The notes under the pieces: model-generated
Seen by the model: only the letters and a program-made list of their open reading frames with translations
What the model was told of the DNA's origin: nothing
The model's database searches: none
Part shown: positions 7,989 to 16,262 of the stretch, one piece after another
Position numbering within the stretch: the stretch's first letter is position 1
Layout: every line of letters begins with the position of its first letter
NCBI RefSeq assembly: GCF_049808615.1
Contig: NZ_JBNCAN010000009.1
Span: 75,635 to 139,634, forward strand
From: Modicisalibacter sp049808615
Lineage (GTDB): Bacteria > Pseudomonadota > Gammaproteobacteria > Pseudomonadales > Halomonadaceae
DNA: 64,000 nucleotides
Reading direction: 5' to 3'
Program-made: the position numbers and the translations under genes

Positions 7989-8378
7989 ATGGAGAACGTA
8001 CGAATCGACAAGTGGCTATGGGCCGCGCGTTTTTTCAAGACCCGGGCCTTGGCCAAGAAAGCAATTGAGGGTGGCAAGGTCGAATACAATGGTGCGCGGG
8101 TCAAGACCAGCAAAAGCGTCGAAGCTGGGGCCTTGATCAAGGTACCTCAGGGCTGGGATACCTGGGAGGTCGAAGTGCTGGCGGTGACCGATCAGCGTCG
8201 CGGCGCGCCCGAGGCCCGGGAGCTGTATCGCGAGACATCGCAAAGTCAGGCACGACGCGAGCGGGAGACGGAGGCCCGGCGCCTGGCCAATCGTAGCGTG
8301 ATGGCACCGCGCGGACGTCCCGACAAGAAGCAGCGACGCGATATTCAGCGTTTTCAACGCCAGCGCCCTGATGAGTGA
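7989..8378 (+). CDS. hslR: Heat shock protein 15 (ribosome-associated S4-domain protein)
   Basis: A 129-aa RNA-binding protein of the Hsp15 family, which recovers 50S subunits carrying stalled nascent chains. The S4 domain is at residues 4-70 (RIDKWLWAARFFKTR...KAIEGGKVEYNG), followed by a very basic tail rich in Arg and Lys (RPDKKQRRDIQRF). The start is ATG 7989 with GGAG four bases upstream; a longer in-frame extension overlaps the divergent nudE and is rejected. hslO follows 48 bases downstream, so the two are probably co-transcribed heat-shock genes. Confidence 0.93.
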   Translation: MENVRIDKWLWAARFFKTRALAKKAIEGGKVEYNGARVKTSKSVEAGALIKVPQGWDTWEVEVLAVTDQRRGAPEARELYRETSQSQARRERETEARRLANRSVMAPRGRPDKKQRRDIQRFQRQRPDE

Positions 8379-8426
8379 GGGCGACTTTCTTATCATTTTC
8401 ATACCTTTGAGCTTTGAGACCCGCCA

Positions 8427-9302
8427 ATGAACGATCAGATTCAGCGCTTTCTTTTCGATGACACTAACGTTCGTGGCGAGATCGTCACTCTTGAAAACGC
8501 CTATGCCGAGGTGCTCGACAAGCACGCTTATCCCGCGGCGGTGGAGCGCCAACTGGGCGAGTTGCTTGCGGCGGCGGCGCTACTGACGGAAACCATCAAG
8601 CTGGACGGCACCCTGAGTCTAGAGGTGCGAGGTAATGGCGTGCTCAGCCTATTGGTGGCGGAGTCCAATCCTGGTGGCGAGCTGCGCGCCGTTGCACGAC
8701 TCGACGATACGGTGGCGCTGCCCACGGACGAGGCCTCGTTCAAGGAGCTGGTAGGGGATGGCCGGCTGGTCATTACCCTGGATCCGCAAGAAGGCAATCG
8801 TTATCAGGGCATCGTCGAACTCAAGGCCGATGATCTGGCGGGCTGCCTCGAGGAATACTTCGAGCGCTCCGAGCAGCTCGCCACACGGTTATGGCTGAGT
8901 GCCGATGGACAGCGCGCAGCGGGACTCCTGCTTCAGCAGTTGCCGGGTGACGATAGCCATCGCGATGCGGATGCCTGGTATCGGCTGGTGACGCTGGCAA
9001 GTACGGTATCCAACGATGAGCTGCTGGCGCTTGAGCAACGCGATTTGCTCTATCGACTTTATCATGAGGAAGCCACCCGGGTTTTCGATCCTAAACGTCT
9101 GCACTTTGGCTGCAGTTGTTCCCGGGAACGTATCGCCCATGCACTCCTTAATCTGGGCGCTGCGGAACTGCGCACCATTCTCGAAGAACAACAGGCCATC
9201 GATACTCAATGCCATTTTTGCCATACCCACTATCACTTTAGTGCCGCTCAGATAGAGGCATTAATCGAATCTCCTGATGCTGGCTCTCCGATACTGCACT
9301 AA
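8427..9302 (+). CDS. hslO: Redox-regulated chaperone Hsp33
   Basis: A 291-aa cytosolic holdase chaperone activated by oxidation. The C-terminal zinc redox switch is present as CSC (near residue 230) and CHFC (near 262), the CxC/CxxC signature of Hsp33. The N-terminal domain matches the family (DNQIQRF-like start, LGELLAAAALL). It is the second gene of an hslR-hslO pair, as in E. coli. The ATG has only a weak upstream ribosome site. Confidence 0.95.
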   Translation: MNDQIQRFLFDDTNVRGEIVTLENAYAEVLDKHAYPAAVERQLGELLAAAALLTETIKLDGTLSLEVRGNGVLSLLVAESNPGGELRAVARLDDTVALPTDEASFKELVGDGRLVITLDPQEGNRYQGIVELKADDLAGCLEEYFERSEQLATRLWLSADGQRAAGLLLQQLPGDDSHRDADAWYRLVTLASTVSNDELLALEQRDLLYRLYHEEATRVFDPKRLHFGCSCSRERIAHALLNLGAAELRTILEEQQAIDTQCHFCHTHYHFSAAQIEALIESPDAGSPILH

Positions 9303-9546
9303 TAGCCTTGGAACGCTGAGTGTTCTCATCGTTGGCATGGGGAAAAAGCAGCGTTTGCCGGGCGGTGGCTTTTTGCAATAATGTCGCCCTGTAACGCGAT
9401 ACGCTCGAAATGTTATATGAAGCTATAAAAGCGGATATCAGAGAAGAGTGTATTCATGTAGGGACGGTGACACGTCCGTGGACGGCGCGATGAACAGTCC
9501 GCGTTTTGGATAATGAGAGGAGCGGCCCAAGGGCCATGAACCAACG

Positions 9547-11130
9547 ATGACCACTACCCAAGCAGATCGTCAGATAGCAGCCGAGAGTCGCGCCACGCGC
9601 AACCACCTCAATTTGAGTGCCGCTGAGCTCGTCGAGCGTGCCGTCTCGCGCAATGAGGGACATCTGGCCGACAACGGTGCTCTGGTAGTGAATACCGGTG
9701 CCCGTACTGGCCGTTCGCCCGCGGACCGCTTCATCGTCGATGAGCCCTCCACCTCAGAATTGATTGACTGGGGGAGTGTCAACCAGCCTTTCGATGCCGA
9801 GCGTTTCGATGCCTTGTGGGAGCGAGTCGAGGACTATCTTGCCGAAGGCGAGAGTTTCGAATCCGAACTGCATGTCGGTGCCGATCCCGAGTATTATCTG
9901 CCGATCCGCGTCACTACCGAGACGGCCTGGCATAATCTCTTCGGGCGAATCATGTTCGTGCGGCCCGAGACGTTCAATCCCAAGGGCAAGAGTGAGTGGA
10001 GTATCCTCAACGCCCCTCATTTTGTCTGCGAGCCCGAGCGGGATGGCACCAATTCCGAGGGCACCGTGATTATCAACTTTGCCCGTCGTCGGGTATTGAT
10101 CGCAGGAATGCGCTATGCCGGTGAGATGAAGAAGGCGATGTTCTCCGTGCAGAACTTCCTGCTGCCCGAGAAGGATGTATTGCCGATGCATTGCAGTGCC
10201 AATGTCGGCGACGATGGCGAGACCACTTTGTTCTTCGGGCTGTCCGGCACCGGCAAGACGACACTGTCCGCTGATCCGGCACGTTATCTGATCGGGGACG
10301 ACGAGCATGGCTGGGGCGAGGACACGGTGTTCAACATCGAAGGCGGCTGCTATGCCAAGTGCATCGACCTTTCCCAAAAGAACGAGCCGGTCATCTGGGA
10401 TGCCATCAAGTTCGGCACGGTACTCGAAAACGTGACGCTCGACGACCAGCGCCATGCGGATTACGGTAATGACAGCCTGACCCAGAACAGCCGCGCCGCT
10501 TACCCCCGGGAGCACATCGAGAAACGCATCGAGGAAAACCGCGCCGGCGAGCCCAATGCCATCATCTTCCTGACCTGCGACATGAGCGGTGTATTGCCGC
10601 CGGTGTCTCTGCTGTCGAAGGAGGCCGCGGCGTATCACTTTCTGTCCGGGTACACCGCCAAGGTGGGCTCCACCGAGATGGGCTCGTCCGCGGGGCTAGA
10701 GGCGACCTTCTCGACCTGTTTCGGGGCACCTTTCTTCCCACGCCCCGCACGGGAATACGCCGATCTTCTGATCAAGCGTATCGAAGGTTTCGGTTCCCGC
10801 GTCTATCTGGTCAATACTGGCTGGACCGGAGGCAGCTTCGGCCAAGGAGGCAGTCGATTCAGCATTCCCACGACCCGAGCCATCATTGCGGCGATTCAAT
10901 CCGGAGAACTCAAGGATGCGGAAACCCGGCACATCGATGAGCTCAATTTGGATATTCCGAAAGAGGTATCCGGTGTCGACTCGACGCTGCTCGACCCGCG
11001 TGACACCTGGCAGGACAAGGACGCTTACCAGGAACAGATGACGCAGTTGGTAAGCAAGTTCGTCAATAATTTCAAGAAATTCGAGGGTGTCGACGACGCC
11101 ATCGTTCAGGCCGGCCCTACACTCGATTGA
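9547..11130 (+). CDS. pckA: Phosphoenolpyruvate carboxykinase (ATP)
   Basis: A 527-aa gluconeogenic enzyme converting oxaloacetate and ATP to phosphoenolpyruvate, CO2 and ADP. The kinase P-loop GLSGTGKTTLS is near residues 228-238, preceded by CSANVGDDGETTLFFG; the metal/substrate segment GDDEHGWG and the RTGRSP motif near residue 56 are present. Length is normal for the family. The ATG follows a 5-bp inverted repeat (GGCCC-AA-GGGCC) and is far from the only good purine stretch (GAGAGGAG at 9515-9522), so translation may depend on leader folding. A strong terminator follows. Confidence 0.96.
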   Translation: MTTTQADRQIAAESRATRNHLNLSAAELVERAVSRNEGHLADNGALVVNTGARTGRSPADRFIVDEPSTSELIDWGSVNQPFDAERFDALWERVEDYLAEGESFESELHVGADPEYYLPIRVTTETAWHNLFGRIMFVRPETFNPKGKSEWSILNAPHFVCEPERDGTNSEGTVIINFARRRVLIAGMRYAGEMKKAMFSVQNFLLPEKDVLPMHCSANVGDDGETTLFFGLSGTGKTTLSADPARYLIGDDEHGWGEDTVFNIEGGCYAKCIDLSQKNEPVIWDAIKFGTVLENVTLDDQRHADYGNDSLTQNSRAAYPREHIEKRIEENRAGEPNAIIFLTCDMSGVLPPVSLLSKEAAAYHFLSGYTAKVGSTEMGSSAGLEATFSTCFGAPFFPRPAREYADLLIKRIEGFGSRVYLVNTGWTGGSFGQGGSRFSIPTTRAIIAAIQSGELKDAETRHIDELNLDIPKEVSGVDSTLLDPRDTWQDKDAYQEQMTQLVSKFVNNFKKFEGVDDAIVQAGPTLD

Positions 11131-11160
11131 TCGAACCTTTACCGTCCATTCGCATCCAAG

Positions 11161-11188
11161 GGAGAGCCGCAAGGGTTCTCCTTTTTTT
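11161..11188 (+). terminator. Rho-independent terminator of pckA
   Basis: GGAGAGCC and GGTTCTCC form an 8-bp stem (one G-T pair) around a short GCAAG loop, followed directly by seven T residues. It is 30 bases after the pckA stop. Confidence 0.85.
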
Positions 11189-11261
11189 ATGGGAGCAACA
11201 ACATCGCATCGAAGGCAGATGATTGAAACGCAGGTAATTGGAAGGGTCGAGGAGTATCATT

Positions 11262-11759
11262 ATGCAACGACGTCATTTTCTGGGATTGCTGGGGGCTGGC
11301 GGTCTCGCGGGCTTATTGCCGGGTCTTGCCCGGGCGCGCCCCAAACTGGAGCTCGAACGGGCGGCGGACATCGAACCGTTGGAGTTGAGCGAAGAGCAGT
11401 GGCGCGAACGGCTCACCGAGGAGCAGTTCAATATTCTGCGGGAGGCGGGCACCGAGCGTGCCGGCAGCAGCCCGCTCAATGACGAGAAGCGCCCAGGCAC
11501 GTTCCACTGCGCGGGCTGCGACTTGCCGCTGTTTTCAAGCGAAGCAAAATATGAATCTGGTACCGGCTGGCCGAGTTTCTATACGCATATCGAAGGCCAT
11601 TTGCTCACAGAGCTGGACTTCGTCATGTTGTTCCCGCGTACCGAGTATCACTGCGCTCGCTGTGGTGGCCATCAAGGGCATGTGTTCGAGGATGGACCGA
11701 AACCCACGGGACTGCGCTGGTGCAATAACGGCTTGGCGCTCAAGTTCGTTCCTGCCTGA
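11262..11759 (+). CDS. msrB: Exported peptide-methionine (R)-S-oxide reductase
   Basis: A 165-aa MsrB that repairs methionine-R-sulfoxide. Zinc-binding pairs CAGC and CARC are present, and the C-terminal catalytic motif is RWCNNGLALKF. The first 30 residues, starting MQRRHFLGLLGAGGLAG, form a twin-arginine (Tat) type signal with RRHFL, so the enzyme is predicted to be exported folded to the periplasm. Most MsrB proteins are cytosolic. ATG 11262 is supported by GAGGAG seven bases upstream. It is a single gene between the pckA terminator and a convergent chemoreceptor. Confidence 0.9.
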   Translation: MQRRHFLGLLGAGGLAGLLPGLARARPKLELERAADIEPLELSEEQWRERLTEEQFNILREAGTERAGSSPLNDEKRPGTFHCAGCDLPLFSSEAKYESGTGWPSFYTHIEGHLLTELDFVMLFPRTEYHCARCGGHQGHVFEDGPKPTGLRWCNNGLALKFVPA

Positions 11760-11794
11760 TTGGGATAGCCTCGTTCTTTTTCGATAGATGAAAA

Positions 11795-11830
11795 CGATCA
11801 CGGCCAGGTCGTCAGACCTGGCCGTGATCG
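11795..11830. terminator. Bidirectional terminator between msrB and chemoreceptor
   Basis: A perfect 16-bp stem (starting CGATCACGGCC and mirrored to GGCCGTGATCG) with a GTCA loop, lying between the two convergent stops. Confidence 0.85.
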
Positions 11831-11853
11831 GTGGCGTCTTGTGCCATTGAACG

Positions 11854-13551
11854 CTAGAACTCTTCCCACTCATCAGCCGTTGCCTTTTGAGAGGACGGCG
11901 ATTGCTTGATGGTCTTGGGAGAAGCCTTCGATGAAGAGAGAGTCTTGCCCGGCGTTGTCGCTTTGGAGGCGGAGGGTAGGCTTGCGCTCATATCGTTGCC
12001 CAGTCGGAACGAGGCAATCAATTGGTTGAGGCGTTCGGCCTGCTCGCGCATTTCCCCTGCGGCGGCATTGGTCTGTTCGACCATGGCAGCATTCTGCTGC
12101 GTCATGGCATCGAGTTCGCCGACCGCCGTATTGACCTGACCGATACCCAGGCTCTGCTCCTTCGCTCCGGCACTGATTTCACCGATCACATCGGTGACCC
12201 GGCCGATGCTGTTCACGATTTCCTGCATGGTCTTGCCGGTGCTCTTGACCAGCTCGGCACCGGAATGTGTACGCGCGACGGAGGTGTCGATCAATTCGCG
12301 GATATTCTTCGAGGCATCGCCGGAGCGACTGGCCAGGGTGCGCACTTCCTGGGCCACCACGGCGAAACCGCGGCCATGTTCACCGGCGCGGGCCGCCTCG
12401 ACCGAGGCATTGAGCGCCAGGATGTTGGTCTGAAAGGCGATGCCATCGATCAGGGTGATGATCTCGTTGATCTGCGCCGCGGAGGCACTGATCTCATCCA
12501 TGGTCTTTTCGACCTGTCCCATGGCCTCTTGGCCTTGACGCGCCACATCCGCCGTCGACTGGACGAGCTGGTTGGCCTGCTGGGCCGACTCCGCTGTGTT
12601 GTTCACCGTGGCGGTGATCTCTTCCATGGAAGCGGAGGTTTCCTGAAGATTGGAAGCCGCCTGTTCGCTGCGTGAAGACAGATCCTGGCTGCTCTTGGCA
12701 ATCTCATCTGCGGCGTGATGCACACCATGGGTACTGGCGCGCACGGATTGCAGGGTCTGATCGACACGCGTGACGAAGGCATTGAATTGGCCCGCCAGCT
12801 CACCGATCTCGTCCTTGCGCTTGGAGTCGATGCGAGCGGTCAGGTCGCCATCACCTTCGGCAATTTCCTTGATGCGATGAGTGATCTGACGAATCGCGCG
12901 GGACATCATCAGCGGGCCGCCTAGCGCAATGGCCACGGCAGCTATGAACACCAGCAGGGTGAAGATAATGACGGAATACTGCTGCGTTTTGATCTTCTTG
13001 AGCGTGGCGGCCTCGAGCTCGTCGACCTTCGCAGCGGCCGCTTCACCACCGGCGTCATAAACGTCACGCAGGGTGTCGAACGCCTTGCTCGCCGGTCCTT
13101 CGAGCTGGGCCTTTGCCTCGCCCAATCGATTGCTGTCGTGCAAGGAGAACACAAGATCAGCCTGCTGGGACCAATTCTGGTAGAGCGTTTCGAAAGCGCT
13201 CAGCTTGGCGACGATGTCAGGATATCCCGCCAGCAAGCGAGCAAAGTTCTGCATGCGCTCATAGGCTTGCTCGGCGTTGTCGCGATAATCGGCAAGTTGC
13301 GTCTGGGCTTTCTCCGTACCCGGCTCTTCGCTCAGGTATTCCAGGGTGGCGACATGGGCCTGATACAGATCGCGGTCGGCATTGAGTACTGCTGAAGTGG
13401 CCTTGTTGAAGGTGCCGCTGAATTCCGTCATGCGCTCCTTGACGGAACCGACCAGGAAGAAGTCGATCGTTACCACTGCCATCAGTGAGAGTGCCACGCC
13501 GATGAAGGCGATGGCGTATTTCACGCTTATCTTGTTCATATTTTTAATCAT
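11854..13551 (-). CDS. Methyl-accepting chemotaxis protein
   Basis: A 565-aa transmembrane chemoreceptor. An N-terminal membrane segment (YAIAFIGVALSLMAVVTI) is followed by a four-helix-bundle periplasmic sensor, a second membrane segment (VIIFTLLVFIAAVAIALGG), a HAMP domain and the long signalling coiled coil. The kinase-contact tip reads IDGIAFQTNILALNASVEAA. The protein ends in DEWEEF, like the NWETF-type tether for CheR/CheB. The start is ATG 13551 or the ATG at 13539; the in-frame start at 13578 is less likely. A candidate sigma-28 promoter lies upstream. The ligand is unknown. Confidence 0.92.
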   Translation of the reverse strand: MIKNMNKISVKYAIAFIGVALSLMAVVTIDFFLVGSVKERMTEFSGTFNKATSAVLNADRDLYQAHVATLEYLSEEPGTEKAQTQLADYRDNAEQAYERMQNFARLLAGYPDIVAKLSAFETLYQNWSQQADLVFSLHDSNRLGEAKAQLEGPASKAFDTLRDVYDAGGEAAAAKVDELEAATLKKIKTQQYSVIIFTLLVFIAAVAIALGGPLMMSRAIRQITHRIKEIAEGDGDLTARIDSKRKDEIGELAGQFNAFVTRVDQTLQSVRASTHGVHHAADEIAKSSQDLSSRSEQAASNLQETSASMEEITATVNNTAESAQQANQLVQSTADVARQGQEAMGQVEKTMDEISASAAQINEIITLIDGIAFQTNILALNASVEAARAGEHGRGFAVVAQEVRTLASRSGDASKNIRELIDTSVARTHSGAELVKSTGKTMQEIVNSIGRVTDVIGEISAGAKEQSLGIGQVNTAVGELDAMTQQNAAMVEQTNAAAGEMREQAERLNQLIASFRLGNDMSASLPSASKATTPGKTLSSSKASPKTIKQSPSSQKATADEWEEF

Positions 13552-13617
13552 TTTCTTGGTATCCCAGCGTCGATACAAAGGGGTGGTGGAGGTGATTACA
13601 CTCTTTACATAGTCTTT

Positions 13618-13644
13618 ATATCGGCAGGCCGGGCCTTGGCTGAA
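13618..13644 (-). promoter_or_regulatory. Candidate sigma-28 (FliA) promoter
   Basis: On the minus strand, TTCA is followed after exactly 15 bases by GCCGATAT, one mismatch from the flagellar -10 GCCGATAA; the -35 TAAA is matched at only two of four bases. It is about 65 bases upstream of the chemoreceptor start, as expected for a chemotaxis gene. Confidence 0.5.
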
Positions 13645-13787
13645 GAGCTCTCCCGGCGAGAAAACGAACTTTCAACCCTTGTGCCCATGTCCGTTCGCGG
13701 CGTGCTTTATGATACCTTGTCGCCATTTCGTCGCGCCGATGTTGGTTGCTTCTGCGTGACAAGATTCGGACAGACGCCAAGGATCCC

Positions 13788-16163
13788 ATGGACGTACAGA
13801 CCCAGATTACCCAGCGCCTCGCCACGGAACTCGCTGTTCGCCCCCAGCAGGTGGCCGCCGCCGTGGAACTGCTAGATGGCGGTGCTACCGTGCCTTTCAT
13901 CTCTCGTTATCGTAAGGAGGTCACCGGCGGCCTCGACGATGGTCAACTGCGTTCTCTGGAAGAGCGGTTGCGCTATCTGCGTGAACTTGAGGAGCGCCGT
14001 GAGGCGGTGCTGGCCAGCATCGATGAACAGGGTAAGTTGACCGATGAGTTGACTGCGCAGATTCGCGAGGCGGATACCAAGCAGCGCCTGGAAGACCTTT
14101 ACCTGCCCTACAAGAAAAAGCGTCGTACCAAGGCGCAGATCGCCCGCGAGGCCGGTTTGGAACCGCTGGCCGAAGCATTGCTAAGCGATCCGAGCCTCGA
14201 TCCTCAAGTGACCGCGGCGGACTACGTGGACGCGGACAAGGGTGTGGAGGACGCCAAGGCGGCATTGGATGGCGCCAAGCAGATCCTCATGGAGCGCTTC
14301 GCCGAGGATGCGGAGCTGGTGGGTCGCCTGCGGGATCGATTGTGGCAGGAGGGCGAGCTCTGTGCCCGGGTAATCGAGGGCAAGCAGCAGGAAGGGGCCA
14401 AGTTCTCGGATTATTTCGAGCATGACGAGCGCCTGGCCAAGGTGCCTTCGCATCGTGCCCTGGCGATGTTCCGTGGACGCAACGAGGGGGTGCTGGGGCT
14501 TGCACTCAAGCTTCCGGGGGAAGACGAAGCAGCGATTCATCCTGCCGAGGTCGTCATCGCCCGGCATTTCGACATCGATCTTTCAGGCAAGGACCAAGGC
14601 CGGCCGGCGGATCGCTGGCTGCGCGAGGTGGTGCGCTGGACCTGGCGGGTCAAGCTCTATACCCATCTCGAGACCGAGCTGTTCGGGCGACTGCGCGAGC
14701 GCGCCGAGCATGAGGCCATCGATGTGTTTGCCGCCAACCTCAAGGATTTACTGCTGGCCGCTCCGGCCGGCCCCAAGGCGACCCTGGCCCTCGACCCCGG
14801 GCTGCGCACCGGCTGCAAGGTCGCGGTGGTGGATTCAACCGGCCAGTTTCTCGATCACGACGTCATTTATCCCCATGCGCCGCAGAAACGCTGGGATGAC
14901 GCCCTGGCAACCCTGGCCCGGCTGGTCGAGAAGCATGACGTCACGCTGATCGCCATCGGTAACGGCACCGCCAGCCGTGAAACCGACAAGCTGGCCGGCG
15001 AGCTGGTCAAGCGTTTCGCCGCAGCCAGTCCGCCACGCAGGTTGGCCAAGGTCATGGTCAGCGAGGCCGGTGCCTCGGTCTATTCCGCCTCCGAGATCGC
15101 TGCCCGGGAATTCCCCGAACTCGATGTGACCATTCGCGGTGCGGTCTCCATCGCCCGCCGTCTGCAGGACCCGCTGGCGGAACTGGTCAAGATCGAGCCC
15201 AAGTCGATCGGCGTCGGGCAATACCAGCATGATGTCTCCCAGGTGCAGCTCTCGCGGAGCCTGGAGACGGTGATCGAGGACTGCGTCAACGCCGTCGGCG
15301 TCGACCTCAATACTGCCTCGAGCGCGCTGCTTGCGAGAGTGTCGGGACTCAATCCCGGCCTGGCGGATAATATCGTGCTGCGGCGCAATGCCGAAGGACC
15401 GTTTCGCAACCGCCGCGAGTTGCTCGAGGTCGGGCGCCTGGGGCCGCGCACGTACGAGCAGTGCGCCGGTTTCCTGCGCATCATGAACGGCGACAATCCC
15501 CTGGACGCCAGTGCCGTGCACCCGGAGGCCTATCCGCTGGTATCCCGCATCGCCGAGCGCGGCGGGCGTGAACTGGCCAGCCTGATCGGGGATGGTGCCT
15601 ATCTCAAGCGTCTGAAACCCGCTGACTATACCGATGATAAGTTCGGGGTGCCGACGGTGACCGACATCCTCAAGGAGCTCGACAAGCCCGGACGCGACCC
15701 ACGCCCGGAGTTTCGTGCCGCTGAGTTCCGGGAGGGGGTGGAGCAGATCAAGGACCTCGAGCGCGGCATGATTCTCGAGGGGACCGTAACCAACGTTACC
15801 CACTTTGGCGCCTTCGTCGATATTGGCGTACACCAGGATGGTCTGGTGCATATCTCGGCACTTTCTGACACCTTCGTCGAGGATCCGCGTCAGGTGGTCA
15901 AGGCCGGTGATATCGTCAAGGTCAAGGTCATGGCAGTGGATGTCGAGCGCAAACGTATCGGTCTCTCCATGCGCATGCACGATCAGCCCGGCGATGCTTC
16001 TGACGAGGGCAGGCCTTCTAGAAGCCAGCGTCGTGGCAATGAGGCAGGCAAGCCGCGAGGGCAATCGGCACAGCGGGGAAACCAAGAGCGCAGCGGCGTG
16101 TCTCAAGGCGGACAGATGGGCGCCCTGGGTGAGGCATTGCTCAAGGCGAGAAAGCGGAAATGA
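13788..16163 (+). CDS. tex: Tex-family RNA-binding transcription accessory protein
   Basis: A 791-aa nucleic-acid-binding protein related to eukaryotic Spt6. Domains in order: the N-terminal Tex helical region (QQVAAAVELLDGGATVPFISRYRKE), a YqgF-like RNase H fold near residues 330-450 (ALDPGLRTGCKVAVVD), helix-hairpin-helix motifs near 505-570, and an S1 RNA-binding domain near 660-730 (GTVTNVTHFGAFVDIGVHQDG). The low-complexity tail is rich in Gln, Arg and Gly. ATG 13788 has AAGGA five bases upstream. It is an isolated gene divergent from the chemoreceptor, with gshA beginning about 100 bases downstream. Confidence 0.94.
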   Translation: MDVQTQITQRLATELAVRPQQVAAAVELLDGGATVPFISRYRKEVTGGLDDGQLRSLEERLRYLRELEERREAVLASIDEQGKLTDELTAQIREADTKQRLEDLYLPYKKKRRTKAQIAREAGLEPLAEALLSDPSLDPQVTAADYVDADKGVEDAKAALDGAKQILMERFAEDAELVGRLRDRLWQEGELCARVIEGKQQEGAKFSDYFEHDERLAKVPSHRALAMFRGRNEGVLGLALKLPGEDEAAIHPAEVVIARHFDIDLSGKDQGRPADRWLREVVRWTWRVKLYTHLETELFGRLRERAEHEAIDVFAANLKDLLLAAPAGPKATLALDPGLRTGCKVAVVDSTGQFLDHDVIYPHAPQKRWDDALATLARLVEKHDVTLIAIGNGTASRETDKLAGELVKRFAAASPPRRLAKVMVSEAGASVYSASEIAAREFPELDVTIRGAVSIARRLQDPLAELVKIEPKSIGVGQYQHDVSQVQLSRSLETVIEDCVNAVGVDLNTASSALLARVSGLNPGLADNIVLRRNAEGPFRNRRELLEVGRLGPRTYEQCAGFLRIMNGDNPLDASAVHPEAYPLVSRIAERGGRELASLIGDGAYLKRLKPADYTDDKFGVPTVTDILKELDKPGRDPRPEFRAAEFREGVEQIKDLERGMILEGTVTNVTHFGAFVDIGVHQDGLVHISALSDTFVEDPRQVVKAGDIVKVKVMAVDVERKRIGLSMRMHDQPGDASDEGRPSRSQRRGNEAGKPRGQSAQRGNQERSGVSQGGQMGALGEALLKARKRK

Positions 16164-16262
16164 TGTCGTTAGGGTTGAAAGGATCGCGTCTGCCATCATA
16201 ATCGCAGGTTGATAGTGCCGGACCGTGAATCGGCGCATTGCCTTCAAAAAGGGGTATTCATC

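Noticed and set aside
9461..9476. Small hairpin GGACG/CGTCC upstream of pckA as a riboswitch
   Set aside because: The stem is short and no conserved riboswitch core is recognisable around it.
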